The notes beneath the pieces are model-generated. The model had not been told where the DNA came from. It did no database searches and saw only the letters and a program-made list of their open reading frames with translations. DNA of 64,000 bases from Neoceratodus forsteri (Eukaryota; Chordata; Ceratodontiformes; Ceratodontidae): positions 1,562,854,501-1,562,918,500 of the forward strand of contig CM057449.1 of the NCBI GenBank assembly GCA_016271365.2, given 5' to 3'. The position numbers and the translations under genes are program-made. This document shows positions 46,865-58,476 of the stretch, piece after piece. Each line of letters opens with the position of its first letter. Positions within the stretch are counted from its first letter, which is position 1.

Positions 46865-48010
46865 ACATTTTCAAGGAGGTCCTGGGCAAAAGCAAACAGT
46901 CCCACCCAGGTTGACAAAACTGTTCTGTAAAAATAATAATCCACAGAAAGTAATGTATCTACAATGCAAATAATTATCTACAATGCAAATAATATCAAAA
47001 CTATCATTTGATATTGCTATGCAGTGATGAACACTAAAGAAATTACACATCAAGAGATATTGTTTACAGCTAACGGCTACAGCTCTCCATAGAATAAGCC
47101 TCAGTCAGGTCTTTAAAAACACCAACACTTAAATCCTTTCTCACCTTTAATGCACTTTTTAATTTATTCTAAAGCGTGGGTGCATTACAGACAAATGTCA
47201 TTTAAACTGGGAGTGGTACAGTATCTTAGAGTTTCAAAAAAGAGGAGGAAGATGTTCTAAGAGCATTTGCAGAATCCACTTTCGTAAATAGATTTGTGAT
47301 TTAAGGTATGGGGCAGATCACCTTTTACGGCTTTGTAGATCTAGAGTTATAGGTTCTTTAGCATTCCGCTGGCCAAAGAGGTCCAATTCAGGGTAGCATA
47401 TAGGGATCACTGGTTCAGTGATACAGCACATACAGTCTCAATAGATGAAAATGGATGTTATGTGTGTAAATAAAGTCACCATGAGCCAGCTATGGTAAGA
47501 AAGTGACCTGCACTAGTTGCCTCCTGGCTACATAGGAAAAACAATGTTTTTGCCTGTAAAAAACATCCAACCTCATACTGAGTTTTTTAGTTTGTTGATG
47601 TGTTTGGAGAAGGACAATTTATTGTCAGTCCATAGGTCAAGGTGTTTGAGCATACCACCACCAATATTTTACCCGAGAATGTAGTGATAGTGGATTAAGA
47701 TGGACTGCAGGATTCCACACCTCTTTTTCTCTGAGTGAACTGTATTGTTTTTATTTTGGAGGTGTAAAGGAGCAGCCTGATTTTTTATCAAGTTTCCTGA
47801 AGGATGGTAAAGGTAGATTGTAGTTTGCGGTTTAGTTGGTAGACAGTCAGGCGTTTTAAATACAGGAAGGTATCATCCACGTAGAAATGTAGCTTAGCAT
47901 CTGTAGGGCCATCCCCAAGATCATTTACATACAACACAAAGAGCAAGGGGCCTAGGATAAAGAAGGGAGGTATGTAAGTGTAATCTCCCATAGTGTGGGG
48001 GCTTACCACC
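46865..48010 (-). mobile_element. L2/Rex-like LINE, 3' part
   Basis: Right to left: FILGPLLFVLYVNDLGDG and then AKLHFYVDDTFLYLKRL. The YxDD polymerase active site is present as YVDD near 47890. After stops comes LSFSKHINKLKNSVWMFF near 47600, the LSFxxHI block that follows in this group. The stretch to about 46865 is the presumed 3' UTR. The 5' side is truncated at about 48010. Inactive. Confidence 0.8.
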
Positions 48011-49160
48011 CACCTGGGAGCCCAGCAAGATTGCCTCTGAGTTTTTCACTCTCTGGCTCCCAAATACATGGACTCTTTAGTGGGGGACGAGGATAACTGA
48101 GAAGAAGCGTGGAGCTGGATTTTTTTAGTGTCTCCTGGTCATGAAAGCAGCTACTGCCGCACCTCAAAAGGCTGTCTGATGCCACTAACAGATGAATGTG
48201 ACTGACACTCTGCACTGGAAAATCTATGGTGTAGGTCCTGACTGGACCAGGCATCAAGCGGGATCATGCACACTAGGCAGGGGGCACCAATAAATATTTT
48301 AGGGCAGCAGCCCTGTAAATATTAAGACTTTTGGGGACAGTGCCCACTACAGTCAAAAGCGCCATCGTCTTAGTGCACCCTAACATCACTACTGCAGCAA
48401 GCAGGGATCAGACATTGTATGCCAGCCAATCAGGCTGCTAAGCCTGCAAGGGGAGCCAACAAGGGCCCCTTGGACAGAAGAGGACTGCAGGAATCCTGGC
48501 AATAAATTTGGGCCAATTATCATTTGTGTGATGGACTTCCAGGCTTCCACTGGAGTGACTGACAACACAGTGGACCAGTGGAGAGCAGAAAGCTAGAATT
48601 CCCCAGTGAACAGCAGGGGCTGTTCCCACATCCATTGCGACTGTGTGAATCTGCAATGAGACTAAAACGAATCAGTAGCAACTGAGCCCACTCATCCTGA
48701 AGTGTTTGTAGATTAAAAATATTTTATTCTGTTCATATAAAGTATTGCAGAACATACAGTATGCTTTCATTCATCATACGTTTTGGAATAACATCCTTCA
48801 TGAGAGCACACTTGTACCTCTAAAAAATATAATAACAAATATCCCCTATTACAAAAAGACTTCAATAAAATTTTGAATTCAACACATTTTAGTTTAACAC
48901 AATGTTGTTTTCTCACCCCAAATAATTCAGCTTGTCTTGCTTCTCTAGGCTTTTAAACAATTCTTTTTTGAACAGATAGTCCTATAAGATGTGCAAACAA
49001 ACTCATCACTATAAAACACATTCCTGTTCTTGATCTAACACCACGTAATAATGCCGCAGAATACTGCTTTCAGCCTCAATTCATTTATCTGCCTTATTCA
49101 TAAGTGAAAAGAAAGTTAATTCTAAATTACTGGTTCTTATATTTCCATAAACATAACCTA
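48011..49160. other. Gene-free stretch
   Basis: No recognisable coding or repeat content; A/T-rich towards the right. Short minus-strand frames at 48257-48003 and 48656-48438 have no family resemblance. Confidence 0.3.
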
Positions 49161-49165
49161 AACAT

Positions 49166-49338
49166 TGTATCTAAAAAGATTTATAGAAACATTATTTTAA
49201 TTCTTAGTATACTTGGCTTCTTTTTCACCAATTCACCGTAGAGCCTACAGTGAATTGGTGAAAAAGAAGCCAGGTATACTAAGAAGTAAATAATTAAGAA
49301 GTAAATAATTTTTCTATAAATAATCTTTTTAGATACCA
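49166..49338. repeat. Long near-perfect hairpin (palindromic MITE)
   Basis: Arms at 49201-49236 and 49250-49285 are complementary over 36 bases with one mismatch around a 13-base loop. Complementarity continues outward, with a short insertion on the right, through TTTATAGAAA/TTTCTATAAA to TATCTAAAAAGAT/ATCTTTTTAGATA. The near-perfect core implies a recent insertion or gene conversion. No coding content. Confidence 0.85.
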
Positions 49339-50580
49339 TGTATCAGAAATAGAATGAAAATGAGAGTAGTAGTACACCTGCTACAGAAAAGGAGTTATTG
49401 GCATGCTAGCCTAGCATGAAAGTGGAAGCTGAAGACTGCAGCTTAATAAATAGACTTTTGCTATGTTGCAGCTTGAGATCATGACTGAAACTACCTAGCT
49501 GGTACCACAGCCTGGTACTGGTTATTATTGCTACCCCCAAGGACTGGATGCCAGGACATGCTGGGTAGGGTGGATAGTTTCTAGTTTTCACATGCAGAAC
49601 CACCCAGAGCATCATGGACCACAGACCAGCCTATGTATTAGGCAACACTAGAAGCCATAAAGAATGAAGGTAAGGAAGTGAAATCAGTCAGAGAGGGACT
49701 CACTGCAAACTGTGCCATCACCCCAGTGCATTGAAGAAGATCTTCTAGTCTGGGAGAACCATATGTAAACTCAGGGTTTGACCTGCAACAGCACAACTTT
49801 GCATTGTAGTTTTGGGAATGCATTTGATGGACTAGGTCATCTGGCTGGGATTTACAAATGCCACTTGTGGGTTAATTAAGAGAATGGAGGACTCACTCAT
49901 AGGTATGAAGAAATCCTTCTTGGGCATCTAAACTTCCTGACTCCTACAAATCTTAGTATGAATCTTAGTATTCTGGTTCAGGATTTTAAGTTGCAACAAA
50001 GTATTGCTTTATTATTTAAATGCACCACCACCGGGCAACTTCCTGCAGTGTCATTGGTCTTACACTGTTTCCACATCTGGGTAACCAGTGGAGCACAGAG
50101 AGCTCCCTAACAGTAATAAAGTTTACCCTGGCACCAATGGTGGAGGGTAGTGCCCTCAGTAGTGGTGGGCAACAGCAACTACGGTACCGTGCATTGAGTG
50201 AGTTGAGAGCAGGCACTGTTAGTTGACTGAGCCTGGAAAGGCATGTCAAGTACAGCCCCAGGTTTGACAGTATTAGTTGGCTGCACCTAGCAGGGTGACT
50301 GAAGAGCAGTGCAGTGATTGTGTGTCTGGGTCTGGATGGTCACAGAAGAAGCAGCCGAGATCTAGTCTGAATAAAGTACTTCATAGCCTAACCTATTTTT
50401 CTTTTTGGGGCACCAAATAAAGCCCTTGTTTTGTTGTTTGCAATTACTGTCTAAGTGCATATTTACTGATAGTGTACAAGTAGCATGCTCAGTAGGGTAA
50501 TGATTATTGCACTGCATTGGTTCACAGGTAGGGTAAGCCAGTGACTCCTCAGAGACCTGCAAGTAACAAATAGAATCTGC
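49339..50580. other. Unassigned; possible 5' LTR/leader of the gag-bearing element
   Basis: Two AATAAA motifs lie at about 50369 and 50415, followed by TGGTTCACAGGTAGGG near 50518, which could be a primer site, and then the gag-like ORF. I found no matching direct repeat downstream, so an LTR is only a suggestion. Confidence 0.25.
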
Positions 50581-50595
50581 CCTCACCACAGAGAA

Positions 50596-53400
50596 ATGTC
50601 TTGGCAAGGTGACCATGTGACGACATTTGCTAATTTGCTTGATAGTGCCACACATATTCTACTGGTGCTGGTGAAGTGTAGCACTGCCATGGATGCCACT
50701 AAAGTACCCGATGGATTGACCACGGAGGGGAGAAGTGCCAAGTGGACTTCAATGATAACGCTGAAACTTGATATCACTCTAAAGGCAGAAAGATTCAAGG
50801 AAAGGTTGTACAACTCATTACAGGGTGTAGTGAAGTCAGTCACTGAGGTCCAAAAGTTGCACATCAACAAGGTGGGATCCATGACAGGAGTCCGACAGTA
50901 TTTCTGTCGAATGCCTTGTCATTGACAGCGGCAGGTCGACCGCATTCTGCAGTTGGCTGCCAGTTCGCTATCGTTTCCTTTGCCCCCCGAACCCACAACA
51001 CGGGGGGCTGCACCTCCCTACTTAAAGATTCTCAACTCCAGTCAGAGCTGATTGGGGGGGTGCAGAACCCCAACAGGCAGCGCCGGGTTCCAGCGGGTCT
51101 CCCACCACAGCTAGGTGCTGTAGTCGCTGTGGGGGACATCGCTGGTGAAATGTCGCTGCGAGGGGGGTAAACAAAACAAGGTGCATGCATCACTCAACAG
51201 TGAGTGAGTGAGGGACCCAGATATGTGCCACCATCCGGACTGAATTTGAACCAGAGATTGAGGATGTTGTCAGGAATCAAACCCACCCCTGTAGGGGAAA
51301 ATGACTCTGAGACATGAATTGACTGTGCAGTTCCACTAGGCATGATTGGCACTGTTTGGAGGTGGAGAAGTGGATGTGACTGGGGAAGAGCTTCAGAGGA
51401 CATTCAATGAAAGCCATCCAATCCTTGAGATCTACTGACTCAGATGCCCCTGAGCAGGAGTAGTTAGCCAAGCTGGAAAACACTTTCGGCAGCACTAAAT
51501 CTAGTGACAACCTCTATTGAAAGTTAAGGATGACTAAGCAATGAAAGGGAGAACTGCTGTCAGCCTACATGGACTACCTGGAGAAGGCGCTGCAGAAAGT
51601 TTACCAAAAAATTGATGCGACCTCCAACGACTTAAACCAAGTGAGGCTGGAACATGTGCTCAAGGCTGCCCACAATTCAGATTTGCCAATCCTCAAGTTG
51701 CATTTGCAGGAGAGAGCAGAAACTACCCATCTTCTCACAGAATGCAACTGAGAGAGGTGAGAGAGGCTGAGGAACAAGTGGAGCAATGGTTCTCTCAAAT
51801 GGTGTCAGCGGTAAAGACTCAAGTTATTGAGGATGGGACAACACCAGAAAGTCAGGTGCTCTGGGATTTACTAAAAGAGCACAGAGAACTCATCGCTGTC
51901 TCAGCTCCCAAGGTACTATATCTTCATCTGGTGAGCAGGACAACCCATAGAGCCTTCATGTCATGCCAGCCAGCAAAACTGCCATATAACCTGTAATCTC
52001 CAGATCCAACTGTATGAGCTAATAGCTGAGCAGCAAATGTGTAGCCTTCTGCAAGTTGTTTTGAAAATGGAATGACTTACCAAACAAAGACCTGCTGCTA
52101 TAAGTACCCCAATCAAGGCACCAAGTGGGAACTGCCCCTAGAAAGGGGTCCGGGACTGGAAATCTTCAGATGTGCTGCCACACAACTGACCAGGTAGAAA
52201 AGGGATACTCTGCTACAACTGTGAAGAATATGGACACACAAAAGAGTGTCAACCTCTGGAAGATTTAAGGAAAATGAATGATCAGTTCAAAAAATGAGCT
52301 ACAAAAGCGGGGAACCTTGTTCGAGGCCTGGTAAAGGAACACACTGGGGACCTGGATGTCAGATGTTCCATGCAACAAACTGTGCATTCAGCAGCACTTG
52401 GTCCACAGTGCTAGAGAAACCTGTTTCACCTTGGCAGCAAAGGACGCCTCCTATACCTCTCAACTGTCACACATTACGAGGTACATCTCTCATTTTACCC
52501 CTCAGAAACCTTCTGTCCCACATTGATAAGGTGACATTCCACACTGAGCACTGAGACTTTTAAGCAGAAATGTATAATAATATAAGATGCTAGGTTATAA
52601 GCAAACATTATAAATATTAATGCACTTATTTCCACAGTATTCTGAGCTTGCAATGTCATGTTTGATGATGTGTCACACATTTTTTCCAGTTGTCACACAT
52701 CTTGTCACACATTTGAGTGATAAAAGGTTGAGAGCTGTCCCTTCAGGTACCCAGAGAAATATGTGGAAAGCTTTCCTCCATGAGAAACAATGGAGGAGAA
52801 AGTGGAAGGCAAGTTCAGACAGAGCACATGAGCATCATTGGAGGACACCCCTACAGTGTGAGCATGTCTGTGTTGGGTCCTAGAGACTGAACTGCAGATG
52901 CCAAGTATATCTTACCAGAGATGTTGCAGATCACCACTGTTAACTCCTAAAACCACTGATAACCAGATCTGCTATCCCCAGATGTAACAGACCAAGTATC
53001 ACAACAGTGAATCCTCTACCTGATGCTCAAATAGATCAGGACAGTTCTGATGAGGAGTCAGAGATGGGGACATACTGTTGCCTTGTGGATCTCCCCAGTC
53101 TCTTGACAGATTTCTGTGCACCCTCAGAAAGCATACCTCTTGAGGAGTCCAATGTAACTGAACCATAATTGGACCCAGCAGCAGAACTGTTTATGTATTC
53201 CAAGATTGAGCCTTTATCCTACGAGGTACCATCAAGGAGGAGGAGAATGGAAAATCCCTGGAACCAGAGGAAATTCTGGAGCCCATTATGACTAAGGATG
53301 CTTCATTGCTGGTTGATGAGACAGGAAGGATCCACCTGTAGCCTGAGGAAGAAATGGCTGCTACAATCTGTTGCTCTGAGAGAGCCAACAAGTCATGTGC
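50596..53400 (+). pseudogene. Decayed retroelement gag-like region with zinc knuckle
   Basis: A 109-codon frame opens at 50596. After a ruined stretch, helical charged sequence follows (51569-51751, EKALQKVYQKIDATSNDLNQ; 51742-51996, REAEEQVEQWFSQMVSAV). At about 52205-52250 comes CYNCEEYGHTKEC, a nucleocapsid-type knuckle with one residue missing before the last cysteine. This order (helical body, then knuckle) is that of a gag protein. The sequence onward to 53400 is acidic (DSSDEESEMG) and not recognised. Many stops. I cannot tell whether it is gypsy- or retrovirus-like. No protease or polymerase is seen before the purine tract at 53820. Confidence 0.5.
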
Positions 53401-53818
53401 AAGTGAACATATAACTCTCCAGGTGCCCCCGCTGACCTACCCATGAATGTACTCTGCAGAGGTATATGTGTCATTGCAGGTCACTGTCCCATAATATATC
53501 TGTATTGCCCCTGGTTAAGGAATAATTGGTTGCCAGTTAAACATTGTTTAGATATGAACCTATTTGTCTAAATAAGATGTTATCTATCTCTTTGTCCTAT
53601 GCAAAATAGACTGCATTTGTACGGACAGGCCAAACTCTTATATTTTGTTAATATGTTCTGGACTTTTTGATACTGACTGGATGCAGATATCAATTATTTA
53701 GAACTGTTGAATATCTCAGAAATAATATAGCTTCTGTAACCTCATAAAATGACCCCCAGTTCTTTTTAGATGTGGCACATATAGTCTGTTTCCCCTATGG
53801 ATGCCACTCTGGCCCTGG
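53401..53818. other. Gene-free stretch before the purine tract
   Basis: A/T-rich sequence with no coding signal; by position it would be the 3' internal part of the gag-bearing element. Confidence 0.3.
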
Positions 53819-54110
53819 AAGGGGGGGGGGGTGACATTTATTTAGTGTGAGATCCCTTACTAGTCCATTCTAATACAGCAATACAAAAGCTATGTGTGAT
53901 TAAAGAAACAGAGAAATTAACTATATAGTTTCTTTGTAACATAGCGGTACAGTAAGCTACCTGGAGTGCTCTTGCTCCATTGATGTCATAATGTAATGAT
54001 GTCCATGACAATTGTTTAGTTATCTCATAGAGAGGAGTTTAAAATAAATGTTGGTTTATTGACAACATAAAAACGTGATTATATATAGGACAATACATGG
54101 AATAGTGCAC
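53819..54110 (+). repeat. Possible 3' LTR after a purine tract
   Basis: GGAAGGGGGGGGGGG (53817-53831) precedes TGACATTTATTTAGTG, like a polypurine tract followed by an LTR start. An AATAAA follows near 54043. The right boundary and a partner LTR were not found. Confidence 0.3.
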
Positions 54111-54121
54111 ATTATGAAACT

Positions 54122-54515
54122 ATAATAACTGGGGATCATTTTTTCCTATAGGGAACCCCACTTATAATTCGCCATTATAACCCGCAGGTTATAATGGTGA
54201 ACATGGGCCAGGTCTCCCTTGCAGTGCGCATGCCTAAGCAGCAGCTCTTCCTTCACTACGTACCAGCCGCCAGTCCTTAGCACCAGATCTGCCACTCCCT
54301 CAGCGGTAAGTTCATTTAAAAAAAATTCAAAAAAGTAAATGGGCACATGGGAATCTTTTTTTTTTATAAATACAAAAAGTAAGAGAGACTTTTGCTTCTG
54401 CCGCATTCCTTTCCTACTGCATGGAATGTGTCGAAATCCGACTGGATCATACAGAGATTTTTTTTTTATTTTATATACTGTAGTTGCCGTGGTGAAAAAA
54501 TGATCCCCAGCAATT
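54122..54515. repeat. MITE with GGGGATCATTTTTTC ends
   Basis: CTGGGGATCATTTTTTC (about 54129) faces GAAAAAATGATCCCCAG (about 54493). A perfect 11-base stem, CCATTATAACC/GGTTATAATGG with a 4-base loop, lies at 54172-54197. No coding content; the 138-codon minus-strand frame spanning it is chance. Confidence 0.75.
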
Positions 54516-54532
54516 ATATAAAATAAAACATG

Positions 54533-54655
54533 AGGTGGTGTGTTTAATGAGATTTTACACACAGTATTGGATGCTTAAATAAACCCACCGAGTTTCGCTC
54601 TCAAGATTTATGTAGCAATTCAGCACCTCGGGGTGGGTGTAAAATCTCATTAAAC
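54533..54655. repeat. Palindromic MITE, 27-bp arms
   Basis: GGTGGTGTGTTTAATGAG (54533) faces CTCATTAAACACATCACC (ending about 54653), with one mismatch over about 27 bases. The central part resembles the inverted neighbour at 54.7 kb. Confidence 0.8.
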
Positions 54656-54689
54656 ACATCACCCCATGCATTATTGTATATGTAATAAT

Positions 54690-54768
54690 CATCCAAGGTG
54701 TGTGATGCTATATAAACCCTGAGAACGAAGTTCATGGGGTTTATCAAGCATCACACACTGAGGTGTAC
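54690..54768. repeat. Palindromic MITE, related to its neighbour
   Basis: GGTGTGTGATGCTATATAAACC faces GGTTTATCAAGCATCACAC around a short loop. Read inverted, the loop (AAACCCCATGAACTTCGTTC) is similar to AAACCCACCGAGTTTCGCTC in the preceding palindrome, so the two are relatives in opposite orientation. Confidence 0.75.
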
Positions 54769-54865
54769 GTTAAATTTGAATAACTAGACCTGCCATGATT
54801 TATTTTATGTAATCAATGAGCATCAATCCCCCCCAGGAAATGTACACTAATATAGTATATACTGT

Positions 54866-56790
54866 AAATCGACCAGCTCAGCTTTTCTGGACCGTGGAGA
54901 GACTGTGCAATCCAGCCTGTCTGCGGGGTCGGACAGCATTTTCACAAATAAAGTGTGGTGAGTTTGCTCGGTTCTTTGATGATAAGGTGTCATCGATCAG
55001 ATCGGAGATCTGAAATACGCATTCCACTGAGCGCGGCAGCGATCGATGCATGGTTACAGGCTCTCGGTCTGCCTGGACAGACTTTGACCAGCCAGCGATC
55101 ACGGATATCATGAAGATTGTTCAGGGCTTGCAACTGACTTGCTGTAGTTTGAATCCTGGTCCTACACACCTCCTCGTGGGGTGCATGGATGTGATCGGAC
55201 CAGTCCTTACTGAGATAGTCTGGTGGTGTCTGGACCAAGGAGTGTTCCCGAAGTCTCTAAAAGAGGCTACCGTGACACCCCTTTTGAAGAAACCTTCCCT
55301 AGACCCAGACTGTCTTGCCAACTACAGACTGATCTCTAACCTGCCCTTTTGGGCAAGGTTATTGAGAAAGAAGTCGCGTTGCAGCTCGATAACTTTCTTA
55401 CCACCCATGAAGTCTATGATCCTCTCCAGTCCGGTTTCAGGAAGAGGCATAGCACCAAAACTGCATTGGTTAGAGTGCTGAGTGATCTCCTAAGAGCGAA
55501 AGATGAGAGAAGCCGTTCGATCTTGGTTCTCCTTGATCTCTCTACAGCATTTGACACCGTGGACTATGGGATGTTGCTAGAGCACCTGCGACTGCTCTGC
55601 AGTCTGTCAGGGACAGTCCTCAGATGGTTCCATTCTTTCCTCACGGGCAGAACTCAGAGGGTAGTATCAGGAGTTTTTTCCTCTGCTCACTTTGCTCTGC
55701 CTTGTGGGGTGCCACAGGGCTCTGTGCTTTCCCCCATGTTGTTCATGGTGTATATGCTGCCATTGGGAGACATTATAAGGCATTATGGGCTGAGTTTTCA
55801 CTGCTATGCAGATGATACTCAGCTCTCTGTATATCCTTTGCACCTGAACAGAATGATGCGTTATCGTTTTTTAACAGCTGCCTCTCTGAGATTCAGGACT
55901 GAATGAGTGCTAACTGGTTAAGACTGATTCCAGACAAGACTGAGGTGTTGGTGGTGGACCCAGGTCGCAGCGCAGAGAAGTTGACTCCTGGGTCTCCCTC
56001 TGGCCTTGTGCTAGGGGGTAACCAGTTGAGACCTTCTGAGCAGGTGCGGAATCTGGGCATAATTCTTGACAGCGAGCTGACACTGAAGACACAGGTGTCA
56101 GCCATTGTTAAGTCCCCTTTTTATTACCTGAGGAATATAGCCCAGATAAAACACCTTGTTCCACATGACAACCTTCCTGTGTTGGTCCACGCCTTTGTTT
56201 CTTCATGTCTTGATTACTGCAGCGCTCTATATCTATGGTTGCCGGGGGTGGATCTCCGCCACCTGCAGCTGGTGCAGAGCGCTGCAGCCAGGTTGTTGGC
56301 TGGGTTACCAAGAACTTACCATATCACACCTGTGCTGCGTGAACTGCACTGGCTGCTGGTGTGGTGGAGAATCACCTTCAAGGTCGTGTTGCTGACCTAT
56401 AAGACCCTACATGGTCAGGGACCGGGCTACTTGCAAGATCTCCTTCGACCCTACTGCCCTCTCCGCCCACTCCGCTCCGCCGATAAGGGATTGCTAGAGA
56501 GTCCCAGGGTTCGCCTTCAGACATCTGGGGCCAGAGCCTTTTCCTCTGTGGCCTCAACCCTGTGGAACTCTCTACCTTGTCGGATTAGAGAGTGCCCGTC
56601 CACAGAGTCCTTCAAGACTTCTCTAAAAACGTATTTGTTTGAATTAGCTTTCGTTTAATGTCTCCTGCTGCTTTTTAAAGTGTTTTTATGTCTTACTTTT
56701 TATGTTGGATGTTTTTTTTTTATTTTGTATCTGCACTTTGATATTATGAAAGGCGCACTATAAATAAATTTTGATTTGATTTGTATGTGT
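54866..56790 (+). mobile_element. L2-clade LINE, 3' two-thirds, best preserved copy
   Basis: Frames at 55050-55481, 55349-55906 and 55903-56658 together cover the polymerase and C-terminal region. In order: KKPSLDPDCLANYRLISNLP, then [70 protein letters not shown], an intact YADD near 55806, DKTEVLVVDPG, and LRELHWLLVWWRITFKV. It ends with the WNSLP...SFKTSLKTYLFELAF terminus. Only about two frameshifts and one stop interrupt it. The element ends in a GGCGCACTATAAATAAAT-type 3' tail. The 5' truncation matches the copy at 12.5 kb to within a few bases. Inactive, but younger than the other LINE copies here. Confidence 0.9.
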
Positions 56791-56864
56791 TGGAATAGTA
56801 GCACTCCTAGTTTTAATGTACAGTGAGACAAGATGTACCCCAGCTGCACTGTGAAGAATCACAG

Positions 56865-56887
56865 CAGAGAGAGAGAGAGAGAGAGAG
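56865..56887. repeat. (GA)n microsatellite
   Basis: An uninterrupted run of about eleven GA units. Confidence 0.95.
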
Positions 56888-57103
56888 CTGTGAATGCTAT
56901 CAGAGAGAGATTTGTTAAATTTTTTTCCATTTGTGACTGAAATAATATTAAAATTGTGCTGACTCGGCTTTTGTATAAAAGATGGTATTTCAGGCAGTGC
57001 TGCGCTTGAGACAGTTAGTCAGGAAGTCTTGAGCACAGCTGTGTTTAACTTCAGAATATTATTTGTTTTATGTATTGTGGGTGGTTTAGGTGCCAAAAAT
57101 GGT

Positions 57104-57663
57104 TTTGTGGTTTTACTTTTTTTCTCCCTCCCTATTCTGGCTGATCCTTGTTCCTGACATCTTCCCAGCCCCAGCACCCCGGCTTCTCCCAGGACTTACC
57201 TCTCCTGTAGCCCCCATGGCTTACCCTCCATGTCAGGGGGTGAGGAGTCCCTTGACCTGCCAGAATCCGATCCAGATTTCAGGAGGTGCCTGAGTCACTG
57301 TGTGTGGGGCCTGCAGAGGCCAGCAGTCATCCTGCACAACCAGGGCTTTTTCCTCTTTCATCCCCATCAGGAGACATGACGTGCGCTGGCATTAAGGTGT
57401 GTGCACCGATGTCTGCCACATCTCCCTACCTCTGTAGCCCAGCCTGCATCTTTCCCTGGCCTTCACCAGAGGTCAGTCAAGCTCCAAGCTCTTGCCCAAC
57501 CCCCCCCGTTGGAGGAGGAGAACAGTTCCTGTGGACACTCAATCCTCCCCCCCCCAGCCATCCCTCTGATGCCTCAGGCTCACTTCCAAACCCAGATCAT
57601 CAGCATCATGAGTAATGGTACTGCTGTGCCAGCAGGCTGGCTGATTGTGGTTTTACTTTTTTT
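57104..57663. mobile_element. Insertion flanked by 19-bp direct repeats
   Basis: TTGTGGTTTTACTTTTTTT occurs at about 57104 and again at about 57645. The intervening ~520 bp is C-rich and unlike the A/T-rich flanks. The repeat ends in a T tract, consistent with a minus-strand retroposon whose A tail overlaps the target. An open frame at 57286-57615 (109 codons, proline/serine-rich) shows no domain. Confidence 0.5.
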
Positions 57664-57843
57664 TTTAAAAGTATTAGCCTCGGCAAGAATCACTGCTGCC
57701 CTTAAGACAGAGTGAAAGAGTGAGTCTCGAGCGAAGCTTCTTTGTTCTCAGCCATGTGTTTTCTGTAATAACCATCCAGTTATTACGGCAAATAATAACT
57801 GGCTATCAACATAAAAAAAAAAATTGATGACCAGTTATTTTAT

Positions 57844-58109
57844 TGTACAAAAAGACATCAAATATTGTAAGTAAATATAATATATTTACTGGAAGAAATA
57901 CAAAACAACAGGCAGCGTGGACTGCAAACTTCCATCATTTCTTCTTTATTCTTTCTCTCTCTCTTTGATCCACTGTGACATCATCTCATGGAGCCATGCA
58001 AGGCATTCTGGGCTATGTAGTTCACAGGAAATATTACAGTCTGCAATGCAACACAATAAACTCTGCTTTACCATAGAGTACACACCCTTATAAGAAACAG
58101 TATGTAACA
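57844..58109 (-). repeat. 3' LTR of the gypsy element
   Basis: On the minus strand the repeat begins TGTTACATACTG just after a purine tract (AGGGGAGGAG), contains AATAAAG, and appears to end GTACA at 57844. The inner end is well supported by the purine tract; the outer end is approximate. Confidence 0.6.
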
Positions 58110-58128
58110 CTCCTCCCCTAAAATTTGA
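58110..58128 (-). promoter_or_regulatory. Polypurine tract of the gypsy element
   Basis: On the minus strand AAATTTTAGGGGAGGAG directly precedes the TGTTACA LTR start, where plus-strand synthesis is primed. Confidence 0.7.
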
Positions 58129-58476
58129 GAGTACTATGTCCCATTAGTAATTTTCTTTCTTTTTAGTAATGTAATGCTAACCAAAAATGTAACATTAAAA
58201 AGTTTATTCGTCACTATACTGACAAGGTAGAGGCAGAATGCTCTGATCTTGTAACAAGTGCAGGGTATTATTCTGCACCATAGCTGGAAACTTGTTCTGT
58301 AATCTGATTTTTAGAGATTCAGTCAAGTTTGGAGGTTTTCGAGCTTTTGCTGGCTAATGTCTTTCAAAGTTAAGCTCGTCTTCACCATTTGTTACCGACA
58401 CATCCATGTCAGCATGAAAACTCCCTGATGAAGGTTCCGGTGTGGCTACTTCTGGTTGTGCTGTAGGATTCAAAAG

